A stretch of DNA of 64,000 bases from DATARN01 sp963851105 (GTDB taxonomy: Bacteria; Actinomycetota; Acidimicrobiia; Acidimicrobiales; Palsa-688): NCBI GenBank assembly GCA_963851105.1, contig CAWKNP010000009.1, positions 310,001 through 374,000 on the forward strand, read 5' to 3'. Within the stretch, counting starts at the first letter, position 1. Each line of letters starts with the position of its first letter. The notes beneath the pieces were generated by a model. That model worked only from the letters and a program-made list of their open reading frames with translations, was not told the origin of the DNA and ran no database searches. Positions 1 to 11,034 of this stretch are shown piece by piece. Both the position numbers and the translations under genes were made by a program.

Positions 1-672
1 ATCCATGTGTCCGAGCTGTCGTGGAAGCACGTGGACCATCCGTCGTCGGTGGTCACCGTCGGCGACGAGGTCGAAGTGCGGGTCCTCGACGTGGACCTCG
101 ACCGCGAGCGCATCAGCCTCTCGCTCAAGGCGACCCAGCAGGACCCGTGGCAGGAGTTCGCCAACGCCCACCGCGTCGGCGAGCTGGTCTACGGGCGGGT
201 CACCAAGCTGGTCCCCTTCGGCGCCTTCGTCCAGGTGGGCGAGGGAATCGAGGGCCTGGTGCACATCTCCGAGATGGCCGTGCACCACGTGGAGCTGCCC
301 GAGCAGGTCGTGACCCCGGGCGAAGAGCTGTGGGTCAAGATCATCGACATCGACCTGCAGCGCCGGCGCATCAGCCTGTCGATCAAGCAGGCGGCCGAGG
401 GTGGCGAAGTGGCCGCCGAGTACCGGGAGCACTTCGGCGAGCACGCCTACGACGACCAGGGCAACTACATCGGTGCCGCCTACGACACCGAGTTCGTGCC
501 CGAGTCCGAGGCCCAGGCGGCATGGGCGGAGTACCTGGAGGAGACAGGCGGCGTGGCCGGTCTCCCCGCCCCCGACGCGGCGGAGGCCGCTGGGGCCCCG
601 GATGCGCCCGCGGCGCCGGCGGCGCCGGCGGCCCGGCCCGCCCCGGATACGGGCGGCGCCGAGCCCGCGTAG
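1..672 (+). CDS. rpsA: 30S ribosomal protein S1, C-terminal part (5' end outside window)
   Basis: The reading frame is open from the first base, so the gene begins upstream of the window. The visible part holds the end of one S1 RNA-binding repeat and a complete further S1 repeat, each with the typical pattern of a start near GRVTKLVPFGAFV, a middle at GLVHISEM and an end at RRISLSIKQA. S1 binds mRNA on the 30S subunit and aids initiation. After the last repeat comes an acidic tail and then an Ala/Pro-rich low-complexity end (residues about 185-224 of the visible part), a common feature of actinobacterial S1. Its position just upstream of coaE and uvrB is the usual actinobacterial order. A strong terminator follows. 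Confidence 0.95.
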   Translation: MHVSELSWKHVDHPSSVVTVGDEVEVRVLDVDLDRERISLSLKATQQDPWQEFANAHRVGELVYGRVTKLVPFGAFVQVGEGIEGLVHISEMAVHHVELPEQVVTPGEELWVKIIDIDLQRRRISLSIKQAAEGGEVAAEYREHFGEHAYDDQGNYIGAAYDTEFVPESEAQAAWAEYLEETGGVAGLPAPDAAEAAGAPDAPAAPAAPAARPAPDTGGAEPA

Positions 673-699
673 CACGAACAAGGAAGCGTCGTTGTTCCG

Positions 700-729
700 G
701 GGGTCGGGCTCACGCCCGGCCCCTTTTTT
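700..729 (+). terminator. Intrinsic terminator after rpsA
   Basis: A 10-bp G/C-rich stem (arms 700-709 and 714-723, one G-T wobble, loop TCAC) is followed directly by six T residues at 724-729. This is a textbook rho-independent terminator 28 bases after the rpsA stop. It separates rpsA from the convergent regulator gene. Confidence 0.9.
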
Positions 730-790
730 CGTCCCTTGGTTGGGGGGCGGGGGGGCCTGAGGCCCGGCCCCTTGTCGTTCGGTTCCCGGG

Positions 791-1060
791 TCAGCGAGGC
801 TCGGGGCTGAGGACCGGCCCCTCTAGTCCGTACCACGAGGGCCGGTCGGCCCCGTCGACCAGGCGGCGGATCGGCTCGGCGGGATAGCGCCACTGGCCGC
901 CCGGCGTGCGCATGCACGGAACCCGGCCCCGGCGGGCCCATTCCGACACCGTGCGGGTCGACACCTGAAAGAGGGCCGCGACGTCCGACGTTCGCAGCAG
1001 GTCCTGGTTGTTGTCGTAACCGTCGTGGGGTTCGGCGGGGGCGTAGTCAGGTTGGGACAT
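791..1060 (-). CDS. BldC/MerR-like small helix-turn-helix DNA-binding protein
   Basis: An 89-residue protein dominated by one winged-helix domain of the BldC / excisionase (MerR N-terminal) type. The motif LLRTSDVAALFQVSTRTV is followed by EWARRGRVPCMRTPGGQWRY and a final helix. BldC proteins bind direct repeats in DNA as head-to-tail oligomers and act as developmental repressors in streptomycetes; a similar regulatory role is inferred. I chose the ATG at 1060; in-frame starts further upstream (ATG 1078, GTG 1099, TTG 1126) exist and no clear Shine-Dalgarno decides between them. It is convergent with rpsA and divergent from coaE. A second BldC-like gene lies at 44358-44573. Confidence 0.75.
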   Translation of the reverse strand: MSQPDYAPAEPHDGYDNNQDLLRTSDVAALFQVSTRTVSEWARRGRVPCMRTPGGQWRYPAEPIRRLVDGADRPSWYGLEGPVLSPEPR

Positions 1061-1254
1061 GGGCGGGACAAACTCCATCGACGTTGTTTGGAGGTCCACG
1101 GTGACACGGACCCATCCGGCTGACAATGACCCGACTGGGCTATTTCCCTCTAGTCATTGCCCGGTGCCGAATCGTGCCCGCGGGTCGAGCTGCGGCGGCG
1201 GCACCAGGCCGGGCGCACTGGCCCGCCGCCCGCTCGGCTCGGGTCAGCGGTTGG

Positions 1255-1260
1255 TACCGT
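1255..1260 (+). promoter_or_regulatory. -10 element (TACCGT) of leaderless coaE
   Basis: TACCGT fits TANNNT and ends exactly 6 nt before the coaE GTG, the spacing expected if transcription starts on the start codon. The same arrangement recurs before uvrB, secG and other genes of the window. No clear -35 is seen. Confidence 0.55.
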
Positions 1261-1266
1261 GCCCCG

Positions 1267-1899
1267 GTGATCGTGGTCGGCCTTACCGGCGGCATCGGCT
1301 CGGGCAAGTCCACCGTTGCCACCCTGCTGGCCGAGCGGGGGGCCGTCGTGATCGACGCCGACCAGATCGCCCGCCAGGTGGCGGCACCGGGGGGCGCGGC
1401 GTACGACGCCCTGGTGGAGCACTTCGGTCCCGCGGTAGTCGGCGCCGGGGGAATCCTGGACCGGGGAGCGATCGCGGCTCGGGTCTTTTCCGATCCCGCG
1501 GAACTGGCGGTTCTGAACGCCGTGACCCATCCCGCCATCGCGGTCGAGATGGCCCGGCGTTTGGCGCAGGAGGCGTCGGGGCCCGACCGTGACCGGGTGG
1601 TGGTGCTGGACGTCCCGCTGTTCGTGGAGGAGATGCGGGGCGGTTACGGCGTGGCCGGCGTCGTCGTCGTCGACACCCCGGTGGAGGTCGCCATCGCCCG
1701 CCTGGTCGAGCACCGCGGCATCCCCGAGGCCGACGCCCGGGCCCGGGCCGGTACCCAGGCCAGCCGGGAGGACCGCCGGCGCCTGGCGGACGTGGTCGTC
1801 GACAACGGAGGCTCGCGGGCGGAGTTGGAGGCGAAGATCGGGCCGCTGTGGGATTGGATCACGGCGCTCGGCGCGGCCGCGCCCGGTTGTCCGCTCTGA
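1267..1899 (+). CDS. coaE: Dephospho-CoA kinase
   Basis: This 210-residue enzyme catalyses the last step of coenzyme A synthesis, the ATP-dependent 3'-phosphorylation of dephospho-CoA. The P-loop GLTGGIGSGKST lies at residues 5-16, followed by the family motif VVIDADQIARQV at 26-37 and the VVLDVPLFVEE region near 115. The length matches the family (about 200-210 residues). The frame extends upstream to an ATG at 1126, but conserved sequence starts at the GTG 1267, which is also preceded by a -10 hexamer at leaderless spacing, so GTG 1267 is preferred. Actinobacterial CoaE often carries a C-terminal GrpB extension; this one does not. Confidence 0.95.
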   Translation: MIVVGLTGGIGSGKSTVATLLAERGAVVIDADQIARQVAAPGGAAYDALVEHFGPAVVGAGGILDRGAIAARVFSDPAELAVLNAVTHPAIAVEMARRLAQEASGPDRDRVVVLDVPLFVEEMRGGYGVAGVVVVDTPVEVAIARLVEHRGIPEADARARAGTQASREDRRRLADVVVDNGGSRAELEAKIGPLWDWITALGAAAPGCPL

Positions 1900-1950
1900 G
1901 ACGTTTCGGGGCTCCCCGGGCGTCAGGACCGGGCTGTCACAGGCCCCCGG

Positions 1951-1956
1951 TAGCAT
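1951..1956 (+). promoter_or_regulatory. -10 element (TAGCAT) of leaderless uvrB
   Basis: TAGCAT ends 6 nt before the uvrB ATG, and no Shine-Dalgarno lies between them. The spacing places the transcription start at the A of the ATG. Confidence 0.6.
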
Positions 1957-1962
1957 CGCACC

Positions 1963-4059
1963 ATGCCCCCGTTTCAGGTCGTCTCCGACTTCGAGCCGGC
2001 TGGTGATCAGCCCGCCGCCATCAAGGCGCTGGCCGCCGGCATCGAGCGCGGCGACCGTTTCCAGACCCTCCTCGGCATCACTGGCAGCGGCAAGTCGGCG
2101 ACCATCGCGTGGACGATCCAGGAGGTCCAGCGGCCGACGCTGATCATCGCCCCCAACAAGTCGCTGGCGGCCCAGCTGGCCAACGAGATGAAGGAGTTCT
2201 TCCCCGACAACCGGGTGGAGTACTTCGTCTCCTACTACGACTACTACCAGCCCGAGGCCTACTTGCCTTCGAGCGACACCTACATCGAGAAGGACAGTTC
2301 GATCAACGACGAGATCGACCGGCTGCGCCACGCCACGACCTCGTCGCTGCTGACCAGGCGCGACGTGATCGTCGTGGCCTCGGTGTCGTGCATCTACGGC
2401 CTGGGGTCGCCCGAGGAGTACGCCAGCCGCATCCTGCATGTCCAGCGGGGCAAGGAGATGGACCAGCGGGCCATCCTGCGCCGGCTGGTCGACATCCAGT
2501 ACGAGCGCAACGACATGAACCTGGTACGGGGCAAGTTCCGGGTCCGGGGCGACACCATCGAGGTCCACCCCGCCTACGAGGAGCACATCGTCCGCATCGA
2601 GCTGTTCGGCGACGAGATCGAGCGGATCGTGACGATCGACCCGGTGACCGGCGAGCAGCTCGGCGACCTGGAGGACCTGGTCATCTTTCCCGCCACGCAC
2701 TACGTGGCCGGTGACGAGCGGATGAAGTCGGCCATCGTGCGCATCGAGGCCGAGCTCCAGGAGCGGCTGGCGTGGTTCGAGTCGCAGGGCAAGCTCCTCG
2801 AGGCCCAGCGCCTGCGCATGCGGACGTCGTATGACCTGGAGATGCTGGCCGAGGTGGGTTCGTGCTCGGGCATCGAGAACTACAGCGTCCACATCGACGG
2901 CCGCGACACCGGCACCCCGCCGCACACCCTCCTCGACTTCTTTCCCCCGGACTGGTTGCTCGTGGTCGACGAGTCCCATGTCACCGTGCCCCAGTTGCAC
3001 GGCCAGTACGAGGGCGACCACTCCCGCAAGGAGACGCTCATCGAGCACGGCTTCCGATTGCCGTCGGCGGCGGACAACCGGCCCCTCAAGTTCGACGAGT
3101 TCTACCAGCGGGTCAACCAGTGCGTCTTCCTGTCGGCGACACCGTCGCCCTATGAGATCGAGCAGTCGGCCCAGGTGGTGGAGCAGATCGTGCGCCCGAC
3201 CGGCCTGGTCGACCCCGAGGTGATCGTCAAACCGACCCGGGGCCAGATCGACGACCTGATCGAGCAGATTGGCCTGCGGGTCGAGGCGGGCGAGCGGGTG
3301 CTGGTGACGACGCTCACCAAGAAGATGGCCGAGGACCTGACCGACTACCTGCTCGAGATGGGCCTGCGGGTGCGCTACCTCCACTCCAACGTGGACACCA
3401 TCCAGCGCATCGAGATCATCCGCGACCTGCGCCTCGGCGAGTTCGACGTCCTGGTGGGCATCAACCTGCTGCGGGAGGGGCTCGACCTGCCCGAGGTTTC
3501 ACTCGTCGCCATTCTCGACGCCGACAAGGAAGGATTCCTGCGCAGCGGGACCTCGCTCATCCAGACGATGGGGCGGGCGGCGCGCAACGTCAACGGCTCG
3601 GTCATCATGTACGCCGACTCGGTGACCGACTCCATGCAGCGGGCCATCTCCGAGACCCAGCGCCGGCGGGGGGTGCAGCAGGCGTACAACCTCGAGCACG
3701 GCATCGACCCCAAGACGATCATCAAGGCGGTGACCGACATCCTGTCGATGCTGCGGCCCGACGATGAGTCGGCGCCCATGCCGGGACGGGACCGGCGCAG
3801 CCGCCGGCGCGACCGCATGGCCAGCGACTTCGCCGAGCTGCCACGCGACGAGCTGGACCGGCTCATTCGCACCTTGGAGGAGGAAATGCACCTGGCGGCG
3901 GCCGAGCTGCGCTTCGAGTATGCGGCCCGCCTGCGCGACGAGATCTCCGACTTGAAGCGTGAGCTGTCGGAAGCGGGAGCGGGCAACAAGGGGGCAGGTG
4001 CCGACACCTCCCCTGCCAGGGGGCGAGGTTCCGCCCGCCGAACGTCTGTTCGGTCGTAG
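1963..4059 (+). CDS. uvrB: Excinuclease ABC subunit B
   Basis: A 698-residue DNA-damage verification helicase of nucleotide-excision repair. It is loaded by UvrA and recruits UvrC for dual incision. Walker A GITGSGKS lies at residues 39-46, the damage-probing beta-hairpin with YYDYYQPEAYLP around 91-102, the Walker B DESH near 343, helicase motif VI QTMGRAARN near 530, and the C-terminal UVR coiled-coil hairpin (LEEEMHLAAAELRFEYAARL) around 639-658. The last 30 residues are a basic, Gly/Ala-rich tail. Length and domain order are normal. uvrA begins 12 nt downstream on the same strand. Confidence 0.98.
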   Translation: MPPFQVVSDFEPAGDQPAAIKALAAGIERGDRFQTLLGITGSGKSATIAWTIQEVQRPTLIIAPNKSLAAQLANEMKEFFPDNRVEYFVSYYDYYQPEAYLPSSDTYIEKDSSINDEIDRLRHATTSSLLTRRDVIVVASVSCIYGLGSPEEYASRILHVQRGKEMDQRAILRRLVDIQYERNDMNLVRGKFRVRGDTIEVHPAYEEHIVRIELFGDEIERIVTIDPVTGEQLGDLEDLVIFPATHYVAGDERMKSAIVRIEAELQERLAWFESQGKLLEAQRLRMRTSYDLEMLAEVGSCSGIENYSVHIDGRDTGTPPHTLLDFFPPDWLLVVDESHVTVPQLHGQYEGDHSRKETLIEHGFRLPSAADNRPLKFDEFYQRVNQCVFLSATPSPYEIEQSAQVVEQIVRPTGLVDPEVIVKPTRGQIDDLIEQIGLRVEAGERVLVTTLTKKMAEDLTDYLLEMGLRVRYLHSNVDTIQRIEIIRDLRLGEFDVLVGINLLREGLDLPEVSLVAILDADKEGFLRSGTSLIQTMGRAARNVNGSVIMYADSVTDSMQRAISETQRRRGVQQAYNLEHGIDPKTIIKAVTDILSMLRPDDESAPMPGRDRRSRRRDRMASDFAELPRDELDRLIRTLEEEMHLAAAELRFEYAARLRDEISDLKRELSEAGAGNKGAGADTSPARGRGSARRTSVRS

Positions 4060-4062
4060 ACT
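4057..4062 (+). promoter_or_regulatory. Possible -10 element of uvrA overlapping the uvrB stop codon
   Basis: TAGACT overlaps the uvrB TAG stop and ends 9 nt before the uvrA ATG. It could give uvrA a short-leader transcript of its own. A weak purine-rich stretch (GGTGGGG) lies between, so ordinary ribosome binding is also possible. Confidence 0.35.
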
Positions 4063-4071
4063 GGTGGGGCA

Positions 4072-6927
<2,856 letters not shown>

Positions 6928-6952
6928 GACCTCAGTTCGGCCCTCGTCTTGT

Positions 6953-8047
6953 TCAGGTGATGTCCAGCATCCGCTGCAGGGCGACCTTGGCCCAGGCGGC
7001 GGTTTCGGGGTCGACGGTGATGCGATTGACCACGTTGCCTGCCACCAGGTGCTCAAGGACCCAGCACAGGTGGGGGGCGTCGACGCGGAACATGGTCGAG
7101 CACGGGCAGATCAGCGGGTCGAGGGAGACGATGGTGAGCTCCGGGTGCTCGGCGGCCAGGCGCCGGACCAGGTGGATCTCGGTGCCGATGGCGATGACCT
7201 CGCCGGCGGGGGCGGCGGCGACGGCCGCGATGATGAAGTCCGTCGACCCCACCTGGTCGGCCAGAGCGACGACGTCGTGGGCGCACTCGGGGTGGACGAT
7301 GACCTTGCCCGCCGGGTGCTCGGCACGGAAAGCGGCGATGTGCTCGGGCCGGAACCGCTGGTGGACCGAGCAGTGGCCCTTCCACAGCAGGAAGGTTGCC
7401 TCCTTGACCTGGCGCTCTTCGAGGCCTCCGAGCTCCCTGCGGGGGTCCCACACGACCATGTCGGCCTCGGTGTAACCCAGCTGGTGGCCCGTGTTGCGCC
7501 CGAGGTGCTGGTCAGGGAAGAACAGGACCTTGTCGCCCCGGCCGAGGGCCCAGGTCAAGATGGCTCGGGCGTTGGACGAGGTGCACACCGCGCCGCCGTG
7601 GCGGCCCACGAACGCCTTGAGGTCAGCCGACGAATTCATGTAGGTGATGGGAACGACGCGCTCGCAGTCGGTGACGGTGGCGATGGCCTCCCACGCCTCC
7701 TCCACCGAGTCGATGTCCGCCATGTCGGCCATGGAGCAGCCGGCATTCAGGTCCGGCAGGATCACCTGCTGGTGGTCGCCGGTCAGGATGTCGGCCGACT
7801 CGGCCATGAAATGGACGCCACAGAAGACCACGAACTCGGCGTCATGGTTGGCGGCCGCCATGCGCGACAACCCGAAACTGTCGCCCCGGGCGTCGGCCCA
7901 GCGCATGACCTCGTCGCGCTGGTAATGGTGGCCGAGGATGAGCAGGCGCGACCCGAGCGTCGCCTTGGCGGCCGCGATCCTGGCAACCAACTCCTCGGGG
8001 GTAGCCGAGGTATAGCCGTCTGGTAGGGGGGGCTGGAGCCGAATCAT
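6953..8047 (-). CDS. nadA: Quinolinate synthase A
   Basis: A 364-residue [4Fe-4S] enzyme that condenses iminoaspartate with dihydroxyacetone phosphate to quinolinate, an early step of NAD synthesis. Substrate-site histidines are seen in LILGHHYQRDEV (residues 40-41). The cluster cysteines are expected in GCSMADMAD (Cys104), in VCTSSNA and in CPCSTMF near the C-terminus. The ATG at 8047 is decided by a strong GGAGGT Shine-Dalgarno (plus-strand 8056-8061) 8 nt upstream; an in-frame start further out adds non-conserved sequence. nadB and nadC, its usual partners, are not adjacent. It is divergent from uvrC. Confidence 0.96.
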   Translation of the reverse strand: MIRLQPPLPDGYTSATPEELVARIAAAKATLGSRLLILGHHYQRDEVMRWADARGDSFGLSRMAAANHDAEFVVFCGVHFMAESADILTGDHQQVILPDLNAGCSMADMADIDSVEEAWEAIATVTDCERVVPITYMNSSADLKAFVGRHGGAVCTSSNARAILTWALGRGDKVLFFPDQHLGRNTGHQLGYTEADMVVWDPRRELGGLEERQVKEATFLLWKGHCSVHQRFRPEHIAAFRAEHPAGKVIVHPECAHDVVALADQVGSTDFIIAAVAAAPAGEVIAIGTEIHLVRRLAAEHPELTIVSLDPLICPCSTMFRVDAPHLCWVLEHLVAGNVVNRITVDPETAAWAKVALQRMLDIT

Positions 8048-8210
8048 AGGTGTGGACCTCCGTTGAGGAACACCTCGTTTGGCCGGCGGGGACAGCCCGG
8101 TCGCCCATCCGCGGGGATGTCGGCCTCGAGGGTTATGTAGCCGGATACCGGGCCGGCACGCGGAAGTGTACGTCGTCTGACAGCGCTTCGTCCGAGGCAA
8201 ACTGGAGGCA

Positions 8211-10202
8211 GTGATTTCCCGCCCCCCCGGCACCATTCCCGACGCACCCGGCTCCTATCAGTTCAAGGACGCCGACGGGCGCGTCATCTATGTCGGCAAA
8301 GCCAAATCGCTGCGGTCCCGGGTCGGCAGCTATTTCCAGAATCCCGCCAACCTCCAGCCCCGGACGGCCCAGATGGTGGCCTCGGCCGAGTCGGTCGAGT
8401 GGATCCAGGTCGACAACGACGTGGAAGCCCTCATGCTCGAGTACAGCCTCATCAAGCAGCACCGGCCCCGGTTCAACGTGCGGCTGCGCGACGACAAGAG
8501 CTACCCGTTCCTGGCCATCACCGAAAGCGACGAGTGGCCGCGGGCCATGGTGAAGCGCGGGACCAAGGACAAAGGGACCCGCTACTTCGGTCCCTACGCC
8601 CACGCCTACGCCATCCGCGAGACGCTCGACTCGCTGCTGCGCACCTTTCCGGTGCGGACCTGCAGCGACAACAAGTTCCGGGTCCACGAGAAGCAGGGCC
8701 GGCCGTGCCTGCTCTACCACATCGAAAAATGCAGCGGACCGTGCATCAAGGCGGTCGCGCCGCGCGAGTACGAGGATCTGGTGGCCGACCTGATCGAGTT
8801 CCTCGAAGGCGACACCGACGCAGTGGTGCGCCGGCTGGAAGAGGAGATGCAGGGCGCGGCCGGCATCCTCGAGTACGAGCGCGCCGCCCGCCTCCGCGAC
8901 CGGCTGGCGTCGGTGCGCAAGGTGATCGAGAAGCAGCAGATGGTGACCGAACGGATCGAGGACCTCGACGTGTTCGGCATCGCCGAGGACGAGCTGGAGG
9001 CGGCGGTCCAGGTGTTCTACGTCCGCCGGGGCCGGGTCGTGGGGCGCAAGGGTTTCGTCGTCGACAAGGTCGAGGACCTGTCCCGGTCGCAACTGGTGGC
9101 CGACATCCTCGAGCAGCACTACCACGAAGCACCCATGGGCGTCCCGCCGCTCATCGTGGTCCCCGACGCCCCCGAGGAATGTGACGTCATCGAGACCTTC
9201 CTGGCGGTGATGCGCTCGGAGACCGCCGACCGGGGCCGCAACAACGCGGTGGCAGCCGATGTCGAGTGGTGGGCGGTCACCGGCAAGTACCGGGTCGAGC
9301 GCAGCGTCAACCCGGCCGCCCTGCGCGGCTCGCGCGTCGAGATCCGGGTGCCCCAGCGCGGCGACAAGCGGGCGCTGCTGGAAATGGTGACCCGCAACGC
9401 GGGCGAGGAGTTCGCCCGCCACCGGCTGAAGCGGTCGAGCGACCACAACGCCCGGGCCCGGGCGCTCACCGCCCTCCAGGATGCGCTCGGATTGCCCGCG
9501 GCACCGCTGCGGATCGAGTGTTACGACATGAGCCACATCCAAGGCAGTGATTACGTCGGCTCCATGGTCGTCATGGAGGACGGCCTGCCCCGCCCCAACG
9601 AGTACCGCCGCTTCAAGGTGAAGGGGGTGGCCGGCAACGACGACTATGCCGCCATGGAAGAAGTGCTGACCCGGCGGTTGTCCGCCTACCTCATCGAGAA
9701 GGAAAAGCCGGTCGAGGAGCGCAAGCGCCGGTTCGCCTACCCGCCGCAGCTGCTCCTCGTCGACGGCGGCAAGGGCCAGCTGAGCGTGGCCATCCGGGTG
9801 GTCGAGGCGCTGGGCCTGTCCGGCGAGATCCCGGTGGCGTCGCTGGCCAAGCAGTTCGAGGAAGTCTTCGTGCCCGGACAGGCCGACCCCATCCGTATCA
9901 ACCGGTCGTCGGAGGCGCTGTACTTGTTGCAGCGCATCCGCGACGAAGCGCACCGCTTCGCCATCACCTACCACCGCAAGCTCCGGGGCCGGCGCATGAC
10001 GGCGTCGGTGCTCGACGACATCCCGGGGCTCGGTCCCGCCCGGCGCAAACGGCTGCTGGGCGAGCTCGGCGGTCTCCGGGGGGTGAAGGCGGCGCCGGCG
10101 GAAACGCTGCTCGACCTGCCGTGGCTTCCCGACAAGGTGGGCCAGGAGGTGTACGACAAGATCCACCAGCCTGTGCCCCTGGCCTCCGGCACCCGTGGTT
10201 GA
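8211..10202 (+). CDS. uvrC: Excinuclease ABC subunit C
   Basis: The dual-incision nuclease of nucleotide-excision repair, 663 residues. The N-terminal GIY-YIG nuclease (VIYVGKAKSLRSRVGSYF, residues about 25-42) makes the 3' cut. A UVR motif that contacts UvrB lies near residues 205-235. The central RNase H-like nuclease includes RIECYDMSHIQG near 437 and LLLVDGGKGQL near 515. Tandem helix-hairpin-helix motifs (VLDDIPGLGPARRKRLL) close the protein. The GTG at 8211 sits only 2 nt after a GGAGG, which is unusually close, so initiation may be leaderless or start slightly differently. The next gene overlaps its end by 8 bases. Confidence 0.97.
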   Translation: MISRPPGTIPDAPGSYQFKDADGRVIYVGKAKSLRSRVGSYFQNPANLQPRTAQMVASAESVEWIQVDNDVEALMLEYSLIKQHRPRFNVRLRDDKSYPFLAITESDEWPRAMVKRGTKDKGTRYFGPYAHAYAIRETLDSLLRTFPVRTCSDNKFRVHEKQGRPCLLYHIEKCSGPCIKAVAPREYEDLVADLIEFLEGDTDAVVRRLEEEMQGAAGILEYERAARLRDRLASVRKVIEKQQMVTERIEDLDVFGIAEDELEAAVQVFYVRRGRVVGRKGFVVDKVEDLSRSQLVADILEQHYHEAPMGVPPLIVVPDAPEECDVIETFLAVMRSETADRGRNNAVAADVEWWAVTGKYRVERSVNPAALRGSRVEIRVPQRGDKRALLEMVTRNAGEEFARHRLKRSSDHNARARALTALQDALGLPAAPLRIECYDMSHIQGSDYVGSMVVMEDGLPRPNEYRRFKVKGVAGNDDYAAMEEVLTRRLSAYLIEKEKPVEERKRRFAYPPQLLLVDGGKGQLSVAIRVVEALGLSGEIPVASLAKQFEEVFVPGQADPIRINRSSEALYLLQRIRDEAHRFAITYHRKLRGRRMTASVLDDIPGLGPARRKRLLGELGGLRGVKAAPAETLLDLPWLPDKVGQEVYDKIHQPVPLASGTRG

Positions 10203-11034
10203 CGGCGAGGGCGCGGGAAAAAGAGTTCCAGGCGCCGAGGACGTTGGCCCGGCCGCCGGGGCCGCCGGCGATCAGGCGTCGGAGGGTGAGGGGCTGTGGA
10301 AGGGCTGGGACAGCGAGTTCGTCACGTCGTGGTGGGTCGAGGGCTTCACCGAGGGCGCCGATGCGGAGTACGCCGAGCAGATCCTGCCGATCGCGGCGGA
10401 GCACCTCGAGGGCGCCCGGTGCGTGCTCGACATCGGTTGCGGCGAGGGCCAGGTGTCGCGCGTGGCGGCCGCGGTACCGGGGATCCAGCGCGTCGTCGGC
10501 GTCGACCCGACCGCAGCCCAACTCCGCGTCGCCGCGGCGAGAGGCGCCGGCGTGGGGTACGCACGTGCCGGCGCCGCCTCCCTCCCTTTTCCCAGCGCTT
10601 CGTTTGACACAGTGGTGGCGTGCCTCGTGTTCGAGCACATCGGCGAGGTTGACGCCGCCATCGCCGAGGTCGGGCGGGTGCTGGCGCCGGGCGGGCGGTT
10701 CCTGTTCTTCCTCAACCACCCGCTTCTGCAGACGCCTGGGAGCGGGTGGATCGACGACCGCATCCTGGAGGAGCAGTACTGGCGGATCGGGCCCTATCTC
10801 GTCGAGGACACGACCCTCGAGCAGGTCGACAACGGGGTGTGGATTCCGTTCATCCACCGCCCCTTGTCGCGGTATGTCAACGCTCTGATCGGCGAGGGGA
10901 TGCTCCTGACGGCGATGCTGGAGCCGGCGCCGCCGCCGGGTTTCCTGGCCCGCGCCGACGAGTACTCCGAGGCGGCGACGATCCCCCGGCTCCTGTTCCT
11001 GCGAGCCGAGAAAGTTCTCGGTAGCGCTCGGTGA
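10195..11034 (+). CDS. Class I SAM-dependent methyltransferase, substrate unknown
   Basis: A 279-residue methyltransferase. After about 45 low-complexity residues come motif I VLDIGCGEG (around 80-88), the acidic end of beta-2 (VVGVDPT), motif II/III (FDTVVACLVFEHI) and LAPGGRFLFFLNHP, the order of a Rossmann-fold class I enzyme. It starts with GTG inside the last codons of uvrC (8-base overlap), so it is probably translated by coupling to uvrC. The substrate cannot be read from sequence; the DIGCGEG/FEHI style is shared by small-molecule and tRNA methyltransferases. Its 3' end is overlapped over 158 bases by the opposite-strand gene. Confidence 0.8.
   Translation: MVDGEGAGKRVPGAEDVGPAAGAAGDQASEGEGLWKGWDSEFVTSWWVEGFTEGADAEYAEQILPIAAEHLEGARCVLDIGCGEGQVSRVAAAVPGIQRVVGVDPTAAQLRVAAARGAGVGYARAGAASLPFPSASFDTVVACLVFEHIGEVDAAIAEVGRVLAPGGRFLFFLNHPLLQTPGSGWIDDRILEEQYWRIGPYLVEDTTLEQVDNGVWIPFIHRPLSRYVNALIGEGMLLTAMLEPAPPPGFLARADEYSEAATIPRLLFLRAEKVLGSAR

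Noticed and set aside
1124..1159. 7-bp inverted repeat CAATGAC / GTCATTG upstream of coaE
   Set aside because: The arms are short and 22 bases apart, with no nearby regulator known to use such a site; it is likely chance.
1150..3384. Very long open frame on the minus strand opposite coaE and uvrB
   Set aside because: It is a shadow: composition is His/Asp/Arg/Leu-rich with no domain, and it lies exactly opposite two certain genes. High GC makes such antisense frames common.
8048..8236. Longer N-terminus for NadA
   Set aside because: The GGAGGT directly before ATG 8047 and the start of conserved sequence there argue against the extension, which would also overlap uvrC.
8133..10166. Long minus-strand open frame opposite uvrC
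   Set aside because: Antisense shadow of a certain gene, with no recognisable motif.
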